A DNA stretch of 64,000 bases from Candidatus Gastranaerophilales bacterium. GTDB lineage: Bacteria; Cyanobacteriota; Vampirovibrionia; Gastranaerophilales; Gastranaerophilaceae. Both the position numbers and the translations under genes were made by a program. Location: NCBI GenBank assembly GCA_944326555.1, contig CALVEK010000006.1:29602-93601 (forward strand). The letters run 5' to 3'. The notes beneath the pieces are model-generated. The model worked only from the letters and a program-made list of their open reading frames with translations. It was not told the DNA's origin and did no database searches. Each line of letters opens with the position of its first letter. The first letter of the stretch is position 1. Below, in pieces: positions 45,740 to 55,167 of this stretch.

Positions 45740-47368
45740 TTATTTTTTAACTACATCACGATAAAGAAGTTCTCTTTTTTTCTTCATATCGGGATTCAGC
45801 ATATACTCTTCATATTTATAATGAGATTCAATCCAACCGTTTGGCGAAATCTCTATTATTCTGTTTGCAACAGTTTGTATAAATTCGTGGTCTTGAGATG
45901 TAAACAATATTGAACCGTTAAAATCTATCAAAGAGTTGTTTAAAGCTGTTATAGACTCCAAATCAAGATGGTTTGTCGGCTCATCAAAAATCAAAACGTT
46001 AGACTCTGCGATCATCATTTTTGCAAGCATACAACGAACCTTTTCACCACCTGAGAGGACATTTGCACTTTTTTCGGATTCTTCACCGGTGAACAACATT
46101 CTGCCAAGATATCCTCTTATAAAACTTATATGCTGCTCTTGAGAATACTGTCTAAGCCAGTCAATCAAGCTGATATTTGTATCAAAATAAGAATTATTAT
46201 CTTTAGGGAAATACGACCTTGTAGCAGTAACACCCCACTCTACTTTACCGGAATCAGGCTCCATTTCACCGGCAAGTATTTGGAACAGTGTCGTAACAAC
46301 CATAGGATCTCTGCTTATAAACCCAATTTTATCGCCCTTGTATACATCCATTGAAAAATTCTTAATCAAAAGCTCACCATCGATTGATTTATTCAACTTT
46401 TCAACATGCAAAACATCTTTTCCAGGCATCTTTTGATAGTTAAACCTGATTCTCGGGAATTTTCTTGAAGACGGTTTTATATCTTCCAGAGTTAATTTAT
46501 CCAGCATATTTTTTCTGGAAGTAGCTTGCGCAGCTTTAGAAGCATTAGCACTAAACCTGGCAATAAATGCTTTTAATTCTTCTATTTTTTCCTCTGTCTT
46601 TTTGTTTTGTTCTTCTTTTTGCTTTTGAATTAATTGACTGGCCTGCGCCCAGAATGAATAATTACCAGTATAAAGCTGTATATTTTGATAATCGATATCA
46701 GCAATATGAGTGCAAACATTATCGAGAAAATTTCTGTCGTGAGATACAACTATAACGAGGTTTTGGAAATTTATCAAAAACTCTTCCAACCACTTTATCG
46801 TTGTTATATCAAGGTGGTTTGTCGGCTCGTCAAGCAGAAGAATATCAGGATTGCCAAACAATGCTTGAGCAAGAAGGACTCTTACTTTTTCGCTACCAGA
46901 AAGTTCACTCATCAGACCGTAGTGTTTTGAATCGTCTATTCCCAAATCGCTCAACAAAGTAGCTGCCTGAGACTCTGCCTGCCAACCGTCAAGTTCTGCA
47001 AACTCGGTTTCCAATTCAGATACTTTCATACCGTCTTCATCGTTAAAATCAGGTTTTGCATAAAGAGCTTCTTTTTCTTTCATAACATCGTAAAGCCTTT
47101 TATGCCCCATAATAACAGTTTCAATTACAGGATAACTGTCATAAGCAAAATGATCTTGTTTTAAAACAGCAATTCTTAACCCCTTTTGAATATGAACTTC
47201 TCCGGATGTGGGTTCCACATCTCCTGAGATAACCCTTAATAAAGTAGATTTTCCTGCACCGTTTGCACCAATGACACCATAGCAATGCCCTGGTAAAAAC
47301 TTTATATTAATATTTTCAAAAAGAGTTTGACTGCCGAATCTGACAGTTAATTTACTTGTTGTTATCAT
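45740..47368 (-). CDS. ABC-F family ATPase (YbiT/YkpA-like)
   Basis: 542 residues, two ATPase domains. Domain 1 is intact: Walker A GVIGANGAGKSTLLRVISG, signature LSGSEKVRVLLAQAL, Walker B ILLLDEPTNHLD. A linker coiled coil (residues ~240-300) follows. Domain 2 has LSGGEKVRCMLAKM and VLIFDEPTNHLD, but its Walker A is GFISRDPMVVTTLFQILAGE, lacking the GxGKST lysine. Several ABC-F subfamilies with such a modified second P-loop are known to me, so this is probably an authentic subfamily trait. Acts on the ribosome E site as translation factor or protection. Not clustered with other genes. Confidence 0.9.
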   Translation of the reverse strand: MITTSKLTVRFGSQTLFENINIKFLPGHCYGVIGANGAGKSTLLRVISGDVEPTSGEVHIQKGLRIAVLKQDHFAYDSYPVIETVIMGHKRLYDVMKEKEALYAKPDFNDEDGMKVSELETEFAELDGWQAESQAATLLSDLGIDDSKHYGLMSELSGSEKVRVLLAQALFGNPDILLLDEPTNHLDITTIKWLEEFLINFQNLVIVVSHDRNFLDNVCTHIADIDYQNIQLYTGNYSFWAQASQLIQKQKEEQNKKTEEKIEELKAFIARFSANASKAAQATSRKNMLDKLTLEDIKPSSRKFPRIRFNYQKMPGKDVLHVEKLNKSIDGELLIKNFSMDVYKGDKIGFISRDPMVVTTLFQILAGEMEPDSGKVEWGVTATRSYFPKDNNSYFDTNISLIDWLRQYSQEQHISFIRGYLGRMLFTGEESEKSANVLSGGEKVRCMLAKMMIAESNVLIFDEPTNHLDLESITALNNSLIDFNGSILFTSQDHEFIQTVANRIIEISPNGWIESHYKYEEYMLNPDMKKKRELLYRDVVKK

Positions 47369-47441
47369 GTTTCGCTTTCCACTGTTTTAAAATAGGTAAT
47401 AATTTAATTCTTACACAAATATAAGTGAAAGTAAAAAAGCA

Positions 47442-48074
47442 CTACAAATCTCGTCTTATGACAAAAATAGCCTCTTCGCACAAAAAGTTTGTTAAAATTT
47501 TAGTCAAGGGATTTTTACTTATTTTTCCTCTTTTTATGTATACCGATTTTATAACGTCAATATTTCGTTCTTTGCAAAAATCAAAAAAGTCCTCAACAGT
47601 TAAAAGATGAATATTAGGCGTATCATACCAACAAAAAGGGAGCATCTTTGATTTTGGCATACGACCTTTAAAAAACAGGTAAAAACGAACTCGCCAATAT
47701 CCAAAATTGGGAAAACTGACAACTACTTTTTTACCGACTCTCAACATCTCCTCTATAACATAATCGGGCTTTTCTGTTGATTGCAATGTTTGATTCAAAA
47801 TTACATAATCATATTCTTTATCGGAAAATTCCTTTAACCCCTCATCTATATCTCCCTGAATTACGGAAAGACCTTTTTGAATACTTTCTATTACGTTATT
47901 TTGATTAATATCAATACCTGAACCGCTACAGTTTTTTTTATCAACCAGCATTCTCAACAAATCACCGCTACCGCAGCCCAAATCAAGAATTTTAGAACCT
48001 TTTTCAATGTTATCTGTTATAACCTCATAATTAAGATGTAATGAGCTAATCCTTTCATCTTTAAAATTAGACAT
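47442..48074 (-). CDS. metW: Methionine biosynthesis protein MetW (methyltransferase-like)
   Basis: About 210 residues from ATG 48072-48074 (GGAGGTG just upstream); longer frames run into metX. SAM-binding [20 protein letters not shown], then [20 protein letters not shown] and [20 protein letters not shown], all diagnostic of MetW. It overlaps the end of metX by 8 bases, the classic metXW arrangement, in which MetW helps homoserine acetylation and methionine feedback. Function as a methyltransferase is not proven in the family. Confidence 0.92.
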   Translation of the reverse strand: MSNFKDERISSLHLNYEVITDNIEKGSKILDLGCGSGDLLRMLVDKKNCSGSGIDINQNNVIESIQKGLSVIQGDIDEGLKEFSDKEYDYVILNQTLQSTEKPDYVIEEMLRVGKKVVVSFPNFGYWRVRFYLFFKGRMPKSKMLPFCWYDTPNIHLLTVEDFFDFCKERNIDVIKSVYIKRGKISKNPLTKILTNFLCEEAIFVIRRDL

Positions 48075-49218
48075 TTGCACCTCCAAAAGATTTTGAGAGA
48101 AAACTTTTAACAATTTTAGTCTGTGTTTCAAACTCAAGCAAAAACGCATCATGACCACAGGGTGATTCTATCTCGCAAAAAGAGACATCTCTCCCTGCTT
48201 TTATTAATGCTTGAACAATTTCTTTTGATTGAGAAGTAGGAAATAACCAATCAGAAGTAAAAGAAATAACCAGAAATCTTGCATTTGTTTTTTTGAAAGC
48301 ATTTTCCAATGATTCATGCTTATGCGCTAAATCAAAGTAATCAACAGCTTTTGTAATATACAAATAACTGTTTGCATCAAACCTGTCAACAAAAGTCTGT
48401 CCCTGATGCGCAAGATAGCTTTCTACCTGAAAATCTATACCAAAATCAAAATTAGGATGTTCTTTACCATCGATTTCATTTTTAAACCGTCTTCCAAACT
48501 TGCTGTGCATTGATTCTTCGCAAAGATAAGTTATGTGCCCTATCATCCTGGCAATAGAAAGTCCTTTTTCCGGTTGATTGTCAGAGTCATAATAATCACC
48601 ATTATTAAAGTAGGGGTCTGATAAGATAGCATTTCTCCCTACAGCATTAAAAGCTATACCCTGAGCGGTCAAACGACTTGTTGACGCAATGATTATAACT
48701 GCATCAACCATATCAGAATGGGTTATCGACCATTCCAAAGCCTGCATTCCACCCATAGAGCCGCCTGCAACAATAAGTTTTTTTACCCCAAGAAAGTCTA
48801 CCAGCTTTTTTTGTACTTTTACGGCATCTTCTATTGTAATAACAGGGAAAGAAAGACCATAGGGCTTTCCTGTTTGAGGATTTATAGAACAAGGACCTGT
48901 AGTTCCGGAACATCCGCCCAACATATTTGACGATATAACAAAATACTTGTCAGTATCAAACGCCTTACCCGACCCGACCATATCATCCCACCAACCGGGT
49001 TTTCTGTCATTTTCACTATTATATCCTGCTGCATGAGCATCACCTGTTAATGCATGCAAAAGCAAAATTGCATTATCCTTATTTTCATTTAAGGCACCAT
49101 AAGTTTCATAAGCAACCTGAACAGGCCCGAATTTCTCACCCGATTCAAGTTCGAGTTCTTCATCTATTGTAAAAAATTTTGTTTCGACAATTCCAACAGA
49201 ATTTTCAAGATTAATCAT
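48067..49218 (-). CDS. metX: Homoserine O-acyltransferase
   Basis: 383 residues, alpha/beta-hydrolase fold: [52 protein letters not shown] with nucleophile Ser, [16 protein letters not shown] (Asp) and [15 protein letters not shown] (His). MetX makes O-acetyl- or O-succinyl-homoserine, first step of methionine synthesis. Acetyl versus succinyl specificity cannot be read securely here. Coupled to metW. A TGTATAAT on the minus strand at 49314-49321 is a possible -10. Confidence 0.93.
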   Translation of the reverse strand: MINLENSVGIVETKFFTIDEELELESGEKFGPVQVAYETYGALNENKDNAILLLHALTGDAHAAGYNSENDRKPGWWDDMVGSGKAFDTDKYFVISSNMLGGCSGTTGPCSINPQTGKPYGLSFPVITIEDAVKVQKKLVDFLGVKKLIVAGGSMGGMQALEWSITHSDMVDAVIIIASTSRLTAQGIAFNAVGRNAILSDPYFNNGDYYDSDNQPEKGLSIARMIGHITYLCEESMHSKFGRRFKNEIDGKEHPNFDFGIDFQVESYLAHQGQTFVDRFDANSYLYITKAVDYFDLAHKHESLENAFKKTNARFLVISFTSDWLFPTSQSKEIVQALIKAGRDVSFCEIESPCGHDAFLLEFETQTKIVKSFLSKSFGGANV

Positions 49219-49391
49219 CGGCGATTCTCCAAAGCAAAAATTAATACAACATCTCCCAGTTTACCATTAAATTCAGAATTTAGAAAAAAGATTGCACTTT
49301 ATTACAACTATTTATTATACATTGGTCTATTTTATATTTTGCAAATACAACTTACACTAACAATGGATATCTTATGGAGAGGAGTCTTGTA

Positions 49392-49700
49392 ATGCTTACT
49401 GAAAGATATACTGGCGGAATAAACCAGAAACACCAGATTGAATTTAATAATATCAGCAAAGAAATTCTCCCTTGGTTGGAAGACGTAACAGCTGAAACAA
49501 ATTGCAAAATAGAAAGAAAAGAGTGGAAAAGCAAATACAACAGCTATGTAATTTATGATTACGAGCCTTTTTGTTCCGACGGTTTTGAGATTAATCTGGT
49601 TGTCTCATCAACAAGCAGAGCCCACTTGGATTTTCTAAAATATTTGTACGATAACAAAATCAACACAATAGAATACCTAAATAATTGCGTAATAAGCTAA
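49392..49700 (+). CDS. Small conserved-looking hypothetical protein
   Basis: 102 residues from ATG 49392 (GAGAGGAG upstream; another ATG at 49374 has no such site). Compact alpha/beta protein, no membrane helix or signal: FNNISKEILPWLEDVTAETN, SYVIYDYEPFCSDGFEINLV and HLDFLKYLYDNKINTIEYLN. No motif recognised. Single gene, convergent with the envelope protein gene with only 2 bases between the stops. Confidence 0.5.
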   Translation: MLTERYTGGINQKHQIEFNNISKEILPWLEDVTAETNCKIERKEWKSKYNSYVIYDYEPFCSDGFEINLVVSSTSRAHLDFLKYLYDNKINTIEYLNNCVIS

Positions 49701-49702
49701 GT

Positions 49703-50677
49703 CTATTTGTACAATACAGCATCTTCTCTAAGCTGTATTATAAATTGCGAGCCTGATGGAATGGTTATCGATTTTCCCTTGTAGAATATTGCTATTACAG
49801 GAGATGCCACGAAATTTACGGCATAAACAACAGCTCCCGTTAAGAAAGAAAATGGAGTTAAAATAATTTCCACACCGCTTTCATTTTTCGCAAGTTTGCA
49901 TGTAACCCGCCACATCTTTTTAAAGAAAGTTGTTCCGGGTTTCAATGCTTTTGGGAAACTTCTCCAGTACATTCTTTTACCTTTTATGTTGTTTAAGAAA
50001 ATGTGCTTTCCGTTTGCAACACTTATTTTGGCATCAATGTTATAAGTTGAGCCTTTATAAACCATTTGATTAACTTCAATAACAATTAGCCCGCCATTAC
50101 CTGTTAATTGAGGACCATGTGTATCTGTAACCTTACCATAGAAAACGGTTCCGGCAGGAATGGTTATGTATCTTGAAGTCTCAGGATAAATACTCTTAAA
50201 ACTAACCCTTGCACCTTTTGGTGTACTACTTGAAACAGAACTTAGAAGATTTACTTTAAACTTTTTGCCCTTTGGAACAATAAAAGACAACTTATTATTT
50301 TGGTAATAACTGTTATTAGAAGACTTCACAACCTGTTTTTTTACTGTAGAGGCACTGTTTTGAACAGTTTTTTGCTGATTTGTTTGCGCATTTACCTTAT
50401 TTGTCTTAACTTCTGTCTTCTGAGGTATAGCTTTTTGCGGCACAGATGTTTGTGCAGGTTTTACAGTACTATTGCTATTTTGAACAGGCTTTGGTGCAAT
50501 CTCGGGAGAAGTTGCAGACGGAGCAAAAACATCCAACCCATCAGGAGGCAATACCGTATCAAATTCAGGTAAATTTGGCAACTCAGGCAAACTGTCGTCT
50601 GATGCGGCAAAAACAGGCATCATAAACAAATTGAATAATATAAACAAAGACAAAATCTTTTTCGACAGTTTTTCCAT
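49703..50677 (-). CDS. Secreted proline/glutamine-rich envelope protein with PAGT beta domain
   Basis: 324 residues. Signal peptide (MEKLSKKILSLFILFNLFMM, cleavage after VFA), a Pro/Ser/Gln-rich linker (LPELPNLPEFDTVLPP; QTSVPQKAIPQKTEV) of ~120 residues, then a beta domain with LSFIVPKGKKFKVNLLSSVS, YITIPAGTVFYGKVTDT, GLIVIEVNQMVYKGSTYN and a hydrophobic stretch GAVVYAVNFVASPVIAIFY, ending GKSITIPSGSQFIIQLRED. The domain order resembles the protein at 26735-27493. Probably anchored in the envelope; function unknown. Confidence 0.6.
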   Translation of the reverse strand: MEKLSKKILSLFILFNLFMMPVFAASDDSLPELPNLPEFDTVLPPDGLDVFAPSATSPEIAPKPVQNSNSTVKPAQTSVPQKAIPQKTEVKTNKVNAQTNQQKTVQNSASTVKKQVVKSSNNSYYQNNKLSFIVPKGKKFKVNLLSSVSSSTPKGARVSFKSIYPETSRYITIPAGTVFYGKVTDTHGPQLTGNGGLIVIEVNQMVYKGSTYNIDAKISVANGKHIFLNNIKGKRMYWRSFPKALKPGTTFFKKMWRVTCKLAKNESGVEIILTPFSFLTGAVVYAVNFVASPVIAIFYKGKSITIPSGSQFIIQLREDAVLYK

Positions 50678-50751
50678 AATATAGATTTTAAAACAGCAGA
50701 TTATTATTTTAATCCTTAAGAAATAGGAGATTTAAAAGCATTTTAGAGATT

Positions 50752-52071
50752 TTATTTTATTTTTTCTTCAAAAATCATCCGATTATAAACTTTTCCAAAA
50801 ATATAATTTTTCAAAATCATAAACCATCTTTGAGAAAAAGATTCAATATATCGCATTCGTTTTACAACATTTTTAAACTCATAAGTTTTTTTCCAAAGCC
50901 ATTTATGTCCTTGTTCTATATCTTCAGGTGTCATTTTAGCAGGTTTTATCACACAGTTTTGGCAATCATACAAACTCCAATCCGTTGTTATAAGCCTGTC
51001 TGCATCTTTCATCATATCAAAATATTTTGTACCGGGATAAGGAGTATTAATCGTATACCTTACATAGTCAATACAAGAATCTATAACAAAATCGAGTGTA
51101 TTTTTAAAAGACAATTCATCATCACTATCCAAACCCAGAACAAAACTACCCGTAACTTTTATACCGTATGAATGAAGTTTTTTGATACATTCTTTGTAAT
51201 CTTCTGCCCTATTAAAACCTTTTTTTATATCCGTCAATGAGTTCTGGTTAACTGACTCAAAACCGATTAATATCTCACAGCATCCCGATTCTGACATCAA
51301 TTTAAGAAGTTTGTCGTTTTTACAGACAGAAATTGTCATCGGAGCAAACCACTCTTTTTTTAAAGGTTTAAGTTTTTGACAAAGCTCCTCCAAATATTTC
51401 TCATCCTTAGACAAATTCGGATCCACAAATTCGACATAGTTATCTTCTATTTTTTTTATTTCTTCAATAACATCATCTACAGGTCTTTGATGATAACCTT
51501 TGCAAACATAAGGTTGCACGCAAAACTCACAAACATTTGAACACCCGTAGGTTGCACATACCATATTAAGCTCCGTTGCCCAAATACTTTTATCTTCATA
51601 TATATGTCTTGATGGTAATACCATATTTTCAAAAGACATTTCATCAGTTTGGTAATAGTATTTCTTCAAACAGCCGTTTTTTAAGTCTCTTATTAAAGCA
51701 GGCAGGCTTTCTTCAGCCAAACCGCAAATAACGCTATCTGCGTACTCTGCTACCTCTTGAGGCATCAAAGTTGCGTGAATTCCACCGATAAAAACAGGAA
51801 TATTTTTGGATTTGAAATATTTTGCGTAAGAATACGCCTTATGGACTGCAGGTGTTATTGCTGAAAGCCCAATCAAATCCGCATTTATTTCTTCTAAATT
51901 AATCGTCTCAACTGTTTCATCATAAATTTCCACATCTGTATCAGGAAAATTCTTTTTTATTATTGAATGAAGCACGCCCATAGTTAATGAATCAGGCATA
52001 TGTTTAAAAAACAGCGACCTGTTTCTAAAAGAATAAATATTTCCTTTGACCATTATTAAGGCTATTTTCAT
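50752..52071 (-). CDS. B12-binding-fold radical SAM protein
   Basis: 439 residues. N-terminal ~140 residues are a cobalamin-binding-like Rossmann domain (LIGLSAITPAVHKAYSYAKY; PVFIGGIHATLMPQEVAEYA) without the DxHxxG motif. The radical SAM core has YGCSNVCEFCVQPYVCKGYH (Cx3Cx2C cluster), with EFVDPNLSKDEKYLEEL and GCCEILIGFESVNQNSLTD, and a Cys-containing C-terminal region (YDCQNCVIKPAKMTPED). Class is like the BchE/hopanoid or lipid-modifying enzymes. Substrate unknown. It stands alone, 72 bases after the envelope gene end in reverse order. Confidence 0.85.
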   Translation of the reverse strand: MKIALIMVKGNIYSFRNRSLFFKHMPDSLTMGVLHSIIKKNFPDTDVEIYDETVETINLEEINADLIGLSAITPAVHKAYSYAKYFKSKNIPVFIGGIHATLMPQEVAEYADSVICGLAEESLPALIRDLKNGCLKKYYYQTDEMSFENMVLPSRHIYEDKSIWATELNMVCATYGCSNVCEFCVQPYVCKGYHQRPVDDVIEEIKKIEDNYVEFVDPNLSKDEKYLEELCQKLKPLKKEWFAPMTISVCKNDKLLKLMSESGCCEILIGFESVNQNSLTDIKKGFNRAEDYKECIKKLHSYGIKVTGSFVLGLDSDDELSFKNTLDFVIDSCIDYVRYTINTPYPGTKYFDMMKDADRLITTDWSLYDCQNCVIKPAKMTPEDIEQGHKWLWKKTYEFKNVVKRMRYIESFSQRWFMILKNYIFGKVYNRMIFEEKIK

Positions 52072-52271
52072 TCACACAGTCCAATAATTATAAACAAAAG
52101 CAAAGTATTAAGTTTTGTTAAAACAAATTTTACTCCACAAACACAATAATATCAAGATTTTTAAGACTTATTTATTCTAACTGCCTTAATAACACTAAAC
52201 AAAAAAACAAAAATGCCGATATAGATAATACAAAACAAGCAGGGAAAAGGTTTAAAGAAAAAAGGAGTAAT

Positions 52272-52949
52272 ATGTCAGACAGTCTAAATGTATATTTGAA
52301 TACAATGGGAACACAAAACATATTTGTGCCGCAAACAACAACTCCCGAGCCGGAAGAATCTGTTGATGATTACAACTTCATCAGCAAAACATACAATCCT
52401 ACCGTCGAATCGACAGATGAAGACGGAGATGTTCAAATAGAAGAAAAATCAGAAAATAAATCAGAAGAAAAAACCTCAATCATAAAAAATATATGGTCCG
52501 GAACCAAAACAATATGGGGAGGGACAATAGGCGGCACAGCGACAATGGTTGCTGACCTTGCCAAAGCAGGAGTAACAAGTACTCTTACCGTACTAAAAGG
52601 AGTCGGTCAAGGGACATTGGGTGCATTACAAGTTCTATCAACACCAATTGTAGGGTTGGTAAAATCAGCGGTAAAGAATGTTAAATGCAGCATAAATGGT
52701 ATTAAACAAATATTTCAAGGTAAATTTCTAAAAGGAATAGGAACTCTTGCAAAAGGTGTATGCAGCATAGTAACAGAACCTGCAAAATGGCTCTGGAGTG
52801 GTGTCAAAAAAATTGGCAAAGGTGTTGCCAACGTTGCTAAAGGAGCAGTAAAATGCGTAGCTTCTGTAGGTAAAGCTATCGGTAAAGGTATAGCTAAGGT
52901 TGGCAAAGCTATAGGCAACGGAATCAAAAAAATATTTAAAGGTTGGTAA
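52272..52949 (+). CDS. Cationic amphipathic repeat protein (unknown, toxin- or bacteriocin-like tail)
   Basis: 225 residues, start with AAAGGAG 7 bases upstream. Residues 1-75 are acidic and disordered (PEPEESVDDYNFISKTYNPT). From ~80 it is a run of Gly/Ala/Val helices: TIWGGTIGGTATMVADLAKAG, TLTVLKGVGQGTLGALQVLS. From ~165 the chain becomes strongly basic with short repeats such as KKIGKGVANVAKGAVKCVAS and GKAIGKGIAKVGKAIGNGIK, ending KKIFKGW, like amphipathic antimicrobial peptides. No signal peptide. The gene ends 41 bases before the glycosidase-like gene. Could be a secreted membrane-active protein or a phage-derived structural protein. Confidence 0.55.
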   Translation: MSDSLNVYLNTMGTQNIFVPQTTTPEPEESVDDYNFISKTYNPTVESTDEDGDVQIEEKSENKSEEKTSIIKNIWSGTKTIWGGTIGGTATMVADLAKAGVTSTLTVLKGVGQGTLGALQVLSTPIVGLVKSAVKNVKCSINGIKQIFQGKFLKGIGTLAKGVCSIVTEPAKWLWSGVKKIGKGVANVAKGAVKCVASVGKAIGKGIAKVGKAIGNGIKKIFKGW

Positions 52950-52990
52950 AAGACTAACAAAAAAAAATATGTTTGTGTTTTACTGCTGGT

Positions 52991-54484
52991 ATGATACATG
53001 CAATTTTTGGGGCATGCCAGACTAATCAAGGATTTTCACAAAAATCACTAAAGTATAAGAGCAAAACCTCAAGTATAGATAAAGTAGCTGGAAATAATTT
53101 TGCAAAGTTTGACCAAGGGAAGACTTTGCTTAATAAGCTGTATTTTTTTGGAACAAATCCTGCCGGTAAAATATCTTTCAAAGGCTATTATGGCGACCAA
53201 CAGCCGTTAAAAAAACTTTTTTGGATTTCGACAAACAGAAACGATGTCTATGAGGATAACTGGACAAAGGAACACATATATCAGGTTGGTACAAAAAAAT
53301 GGGTAAATGCTCATCCGGCCGAACTTTTAAGAAGAACTCCTGAGCAGACCATTCAATCGTTATGCACAATAACAAAACCTGATAATCAATACCCTGGGAT
53401 ACCCCCATATATTCCATCTCCCAATTTTGGTGATAAATGGGGCAGGCACGCCAATTACATAGAAATAAATCCAAGAGTGGTTGCAAAATACGAGGGAAAC
53501 AGAGCGACAGACGGACTGCTAAATACAATGAAACTATTGCCGGCATTGCCAACATCTCCAAATTCTTTTGCTAATTGTATCGTCCTATCTCAATTATATC
53601 CGGCTTTTTACGGTGATGGCTACAAAGATGCAAGCTCTCTTTATTGTGCCAATCTGCATAATGGCATCAGTCAAACGCTCACAGCAGATGGATTATACGG
53701 AAAGATGGGCGCAGATGAGCAAGTCAAAGCCTTCAATGATATGGCTCACCTTTTAGGTTTTAAAACAGCATTTAGGATGCCTTTATCAGCTGATCAATTA
53801 AGAGTTAAAGACAGACCATTTAACTGGTATGATCATGAAAAAGCCTTTATTGATGCTTGTTGCTGGGGTATCGAACTCGGATTTGATGCAATTTTCTTTG
53901 ACAGTGCCAAACACATAATAGACAGAAACGGCTACTGTGGTGTAGGAGCACTGCCAAACAAAGCACAAATGGCATACATACTTTATGAAATAAGACAAAA
54001 AACAGGTCGTAATGATATCGCCTTTATGGGTGAAAAATGTAATGACAACTACGAATTTAAAGAAATGGGATTTACTGCAGGTACAGACTGGGGCAAGGCT
54101 GATAATTTCGGCAGCGTATGGTGGGAATCACAAAAGCAAAGATGCTCCAGAGAATATGCGGCAGGACCGGAAGTTTCAAACGACAATGACTATGGAGAAG
54201 CTAATTTTGAAACAAGATTAAACAGAATAAATTCCTGTTTATTTGGATTTGATTATGTTTCAAATAAACTTCCCTCATATATGCAATTACATGATATTTT
54301 CCCTCTTTCGCCATACACAAACACCCATGAATTAATGATGCACACAAAAGAAATGTGCGGTTCAAATGCTTGGACAGAATGTGAAAGACACTATGACGGT
54401 GCATTTAATACATCACAAGCCGCTACAGACTACAGAAACAACGTTTATCACATTTTTGAAAATGCAATAAGAACATACGGTTAA
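52991..54484 (+). CDS. Glycoside-hydrolase-like TIM-barrel protein with SFKG motif
   Basis: About 498 residues if ATG 52991 is used; a TTG at 52973 is six codons upstream, and neither has a good ribosome site. An N-terminal ~60-residue segment includes NPAGKISFKGYYGDQQ. The core shows alpha-amylase-like patterns: FNDMAHLLGFKTAFRMPLSA, FDAIFFDSAKHIIDRN (Asp in the DxAKH motif, as in GH13 strand beta4) and IAFMGEKCNDNYEF (candidate Glu of strand beta5). The Arg usually two residues before the nucleophile Asp is not conserved, so the family call is tentative. No signal peptide is evident. Probably cotranscribed with 52272-52949. Confidence 0.5.
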   Translation: MIHAIFGACQTNQGFSQKSLKYKSKTSSIDKVAGNNFAKFDQGKTLLNKLYFFGTNPAGKISFKGYYGDQQPLKKLFWISTNRNDVYEDNWTKEHIYQVGTKKWVNAHPAELLRRTPEQTIQSLCTITKPDNQYPGIPPYIPSPNFGDKWGRHANYIEINPRVVAKYEGNRATDGLLNTMKLLPALPTSPNSFANCIVLSQLYPAFYGDGYKDASSLYCANLHNGISQTLTADGLYGKMGADEQVKAFNDMAHLLGFKTAFRMPLSADQLRVKDRPFNWYDHEKAFIDACCWGIELGFDAIFFDSAKHIIDRNGYCGVGALPNKAQMAYILYEIRQKTGRNDIAFMGEKCNDNYEFKEMGFTAGTDWGKADNFGSVWWESQKQRCSREYAAGPEVSNDNDYGEANFETRLNRINSCLFGFDYVSNKLPSYMQLHDIFPLSPYTNTHELMMHTKEMCGSNAWTECERHYDGAFNTSQAATDYRNNVYHIFENAIRTYG

Positions 54485-54497
54485 CAACCAAGTAAAA

Positions 54498-55163
54498 TTA
54501 GTATTTTGGTGTTCCAAAAACATTAACTCTGTTTAAAGGCCAAAACAGAAATACAGCCCTGCCTATGAATCTTTCTTTTGGCAAAAATCCCCAAAATCTG
54601 GAGTCTTGTGAGTTTCCTCGATTATCACCCATCATAAAATATTGACCCGCAGGAATCTTCATTGGTCCACAGAACATACCCTCACTACAAGGAATATAGT
54701 CATCAGGACTCATTATATAATTTTCTTTTAAAGGTTCATCGTTTATGTATACCTGATATCGGCCATTGACAAGTTCTTTTATCTCCAACTTATCACCCGG
54801 CATACCAACAACTCTTTTTATATAAGCAATATCCTTACAGAAAAAGCCTGATAGTCGTTGAAAAACTGATAAAGCATCCGTTTTTATTTCTTCTTCCGGA
54901 GGATAAAAAACCATTATATCACCTCTTTTGGGCGTAGTAAAAAATCTGGAAAATCTTTCAACAAAAATTCTATCTCCCTCAATCAAGGTAGGATGCATCG
55001 ACGCAGATGGAATCCATCTTATTTCACCAATAAAAAATCTTATTATAATGACCATTACAACAACAAAAACAACAGTTTCAACTGTTTCTTTTAATCCTGC
55101 AATAAATTTTTGTTTAAAAGTTTCTTCTTTAGCTGACTCTTGCTTATCCATTTTACCAATCAC
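54498..55163 (-). CDS. lepB: Signal peptidase I
   Basis: 221 residues from GTG 55163, or ATG 55151 four codons later. One N-terminal membrane helix (TVVFVVVMVIIIRFFIGEIR), catalytic Ser in WIPSASMHPTLIEGDRIFVE, catalytic Lys in IAYIKRVVGMPGDKLE, and box D/E GQYFMMGDNRGNSQDSRFWG. Cleaves Sec signal peptides at the outer face of the inner membrane. Follows the prenyl synthase with only 4 bases between, so co-transcribed. Normal length for a single-TM LepB. Confidence 0.95.
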   Translation of the reverse strand: MIGKMDKQESAKEETFKQKFIAGLKETVETVVFVVVMVIIIRFFIGEIRWIPSASMHPTLIEGDRIFVERFSRFFTTPKRGDIMVFYPPEEEIKTDALSVFQRLSGFFCKDIAYIKRVVGMPGDKLEIKELVNGRYQVYINDEPLKENYIMSPDDYIPCSEGMFCGPMKIPAGQYFMMGDNRGNSQDSRFWGFLPKERFIGRAVFLFWPLNRVNVFGTPKY

Positions 55164-55167
55164 TAAC

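Noticed and set aside
47425..47610. Plus-strand ORF opposite metW
   Set aside because: Lies inside metW on the other strand, with no ribosome site or recognisable product; shadow frame.
49219..49391. SAM riboswitch in front of metX
   Set aside because: The region is short and AT-rich, with no recognisable pairings or conserved core of known SAM riboswitches.
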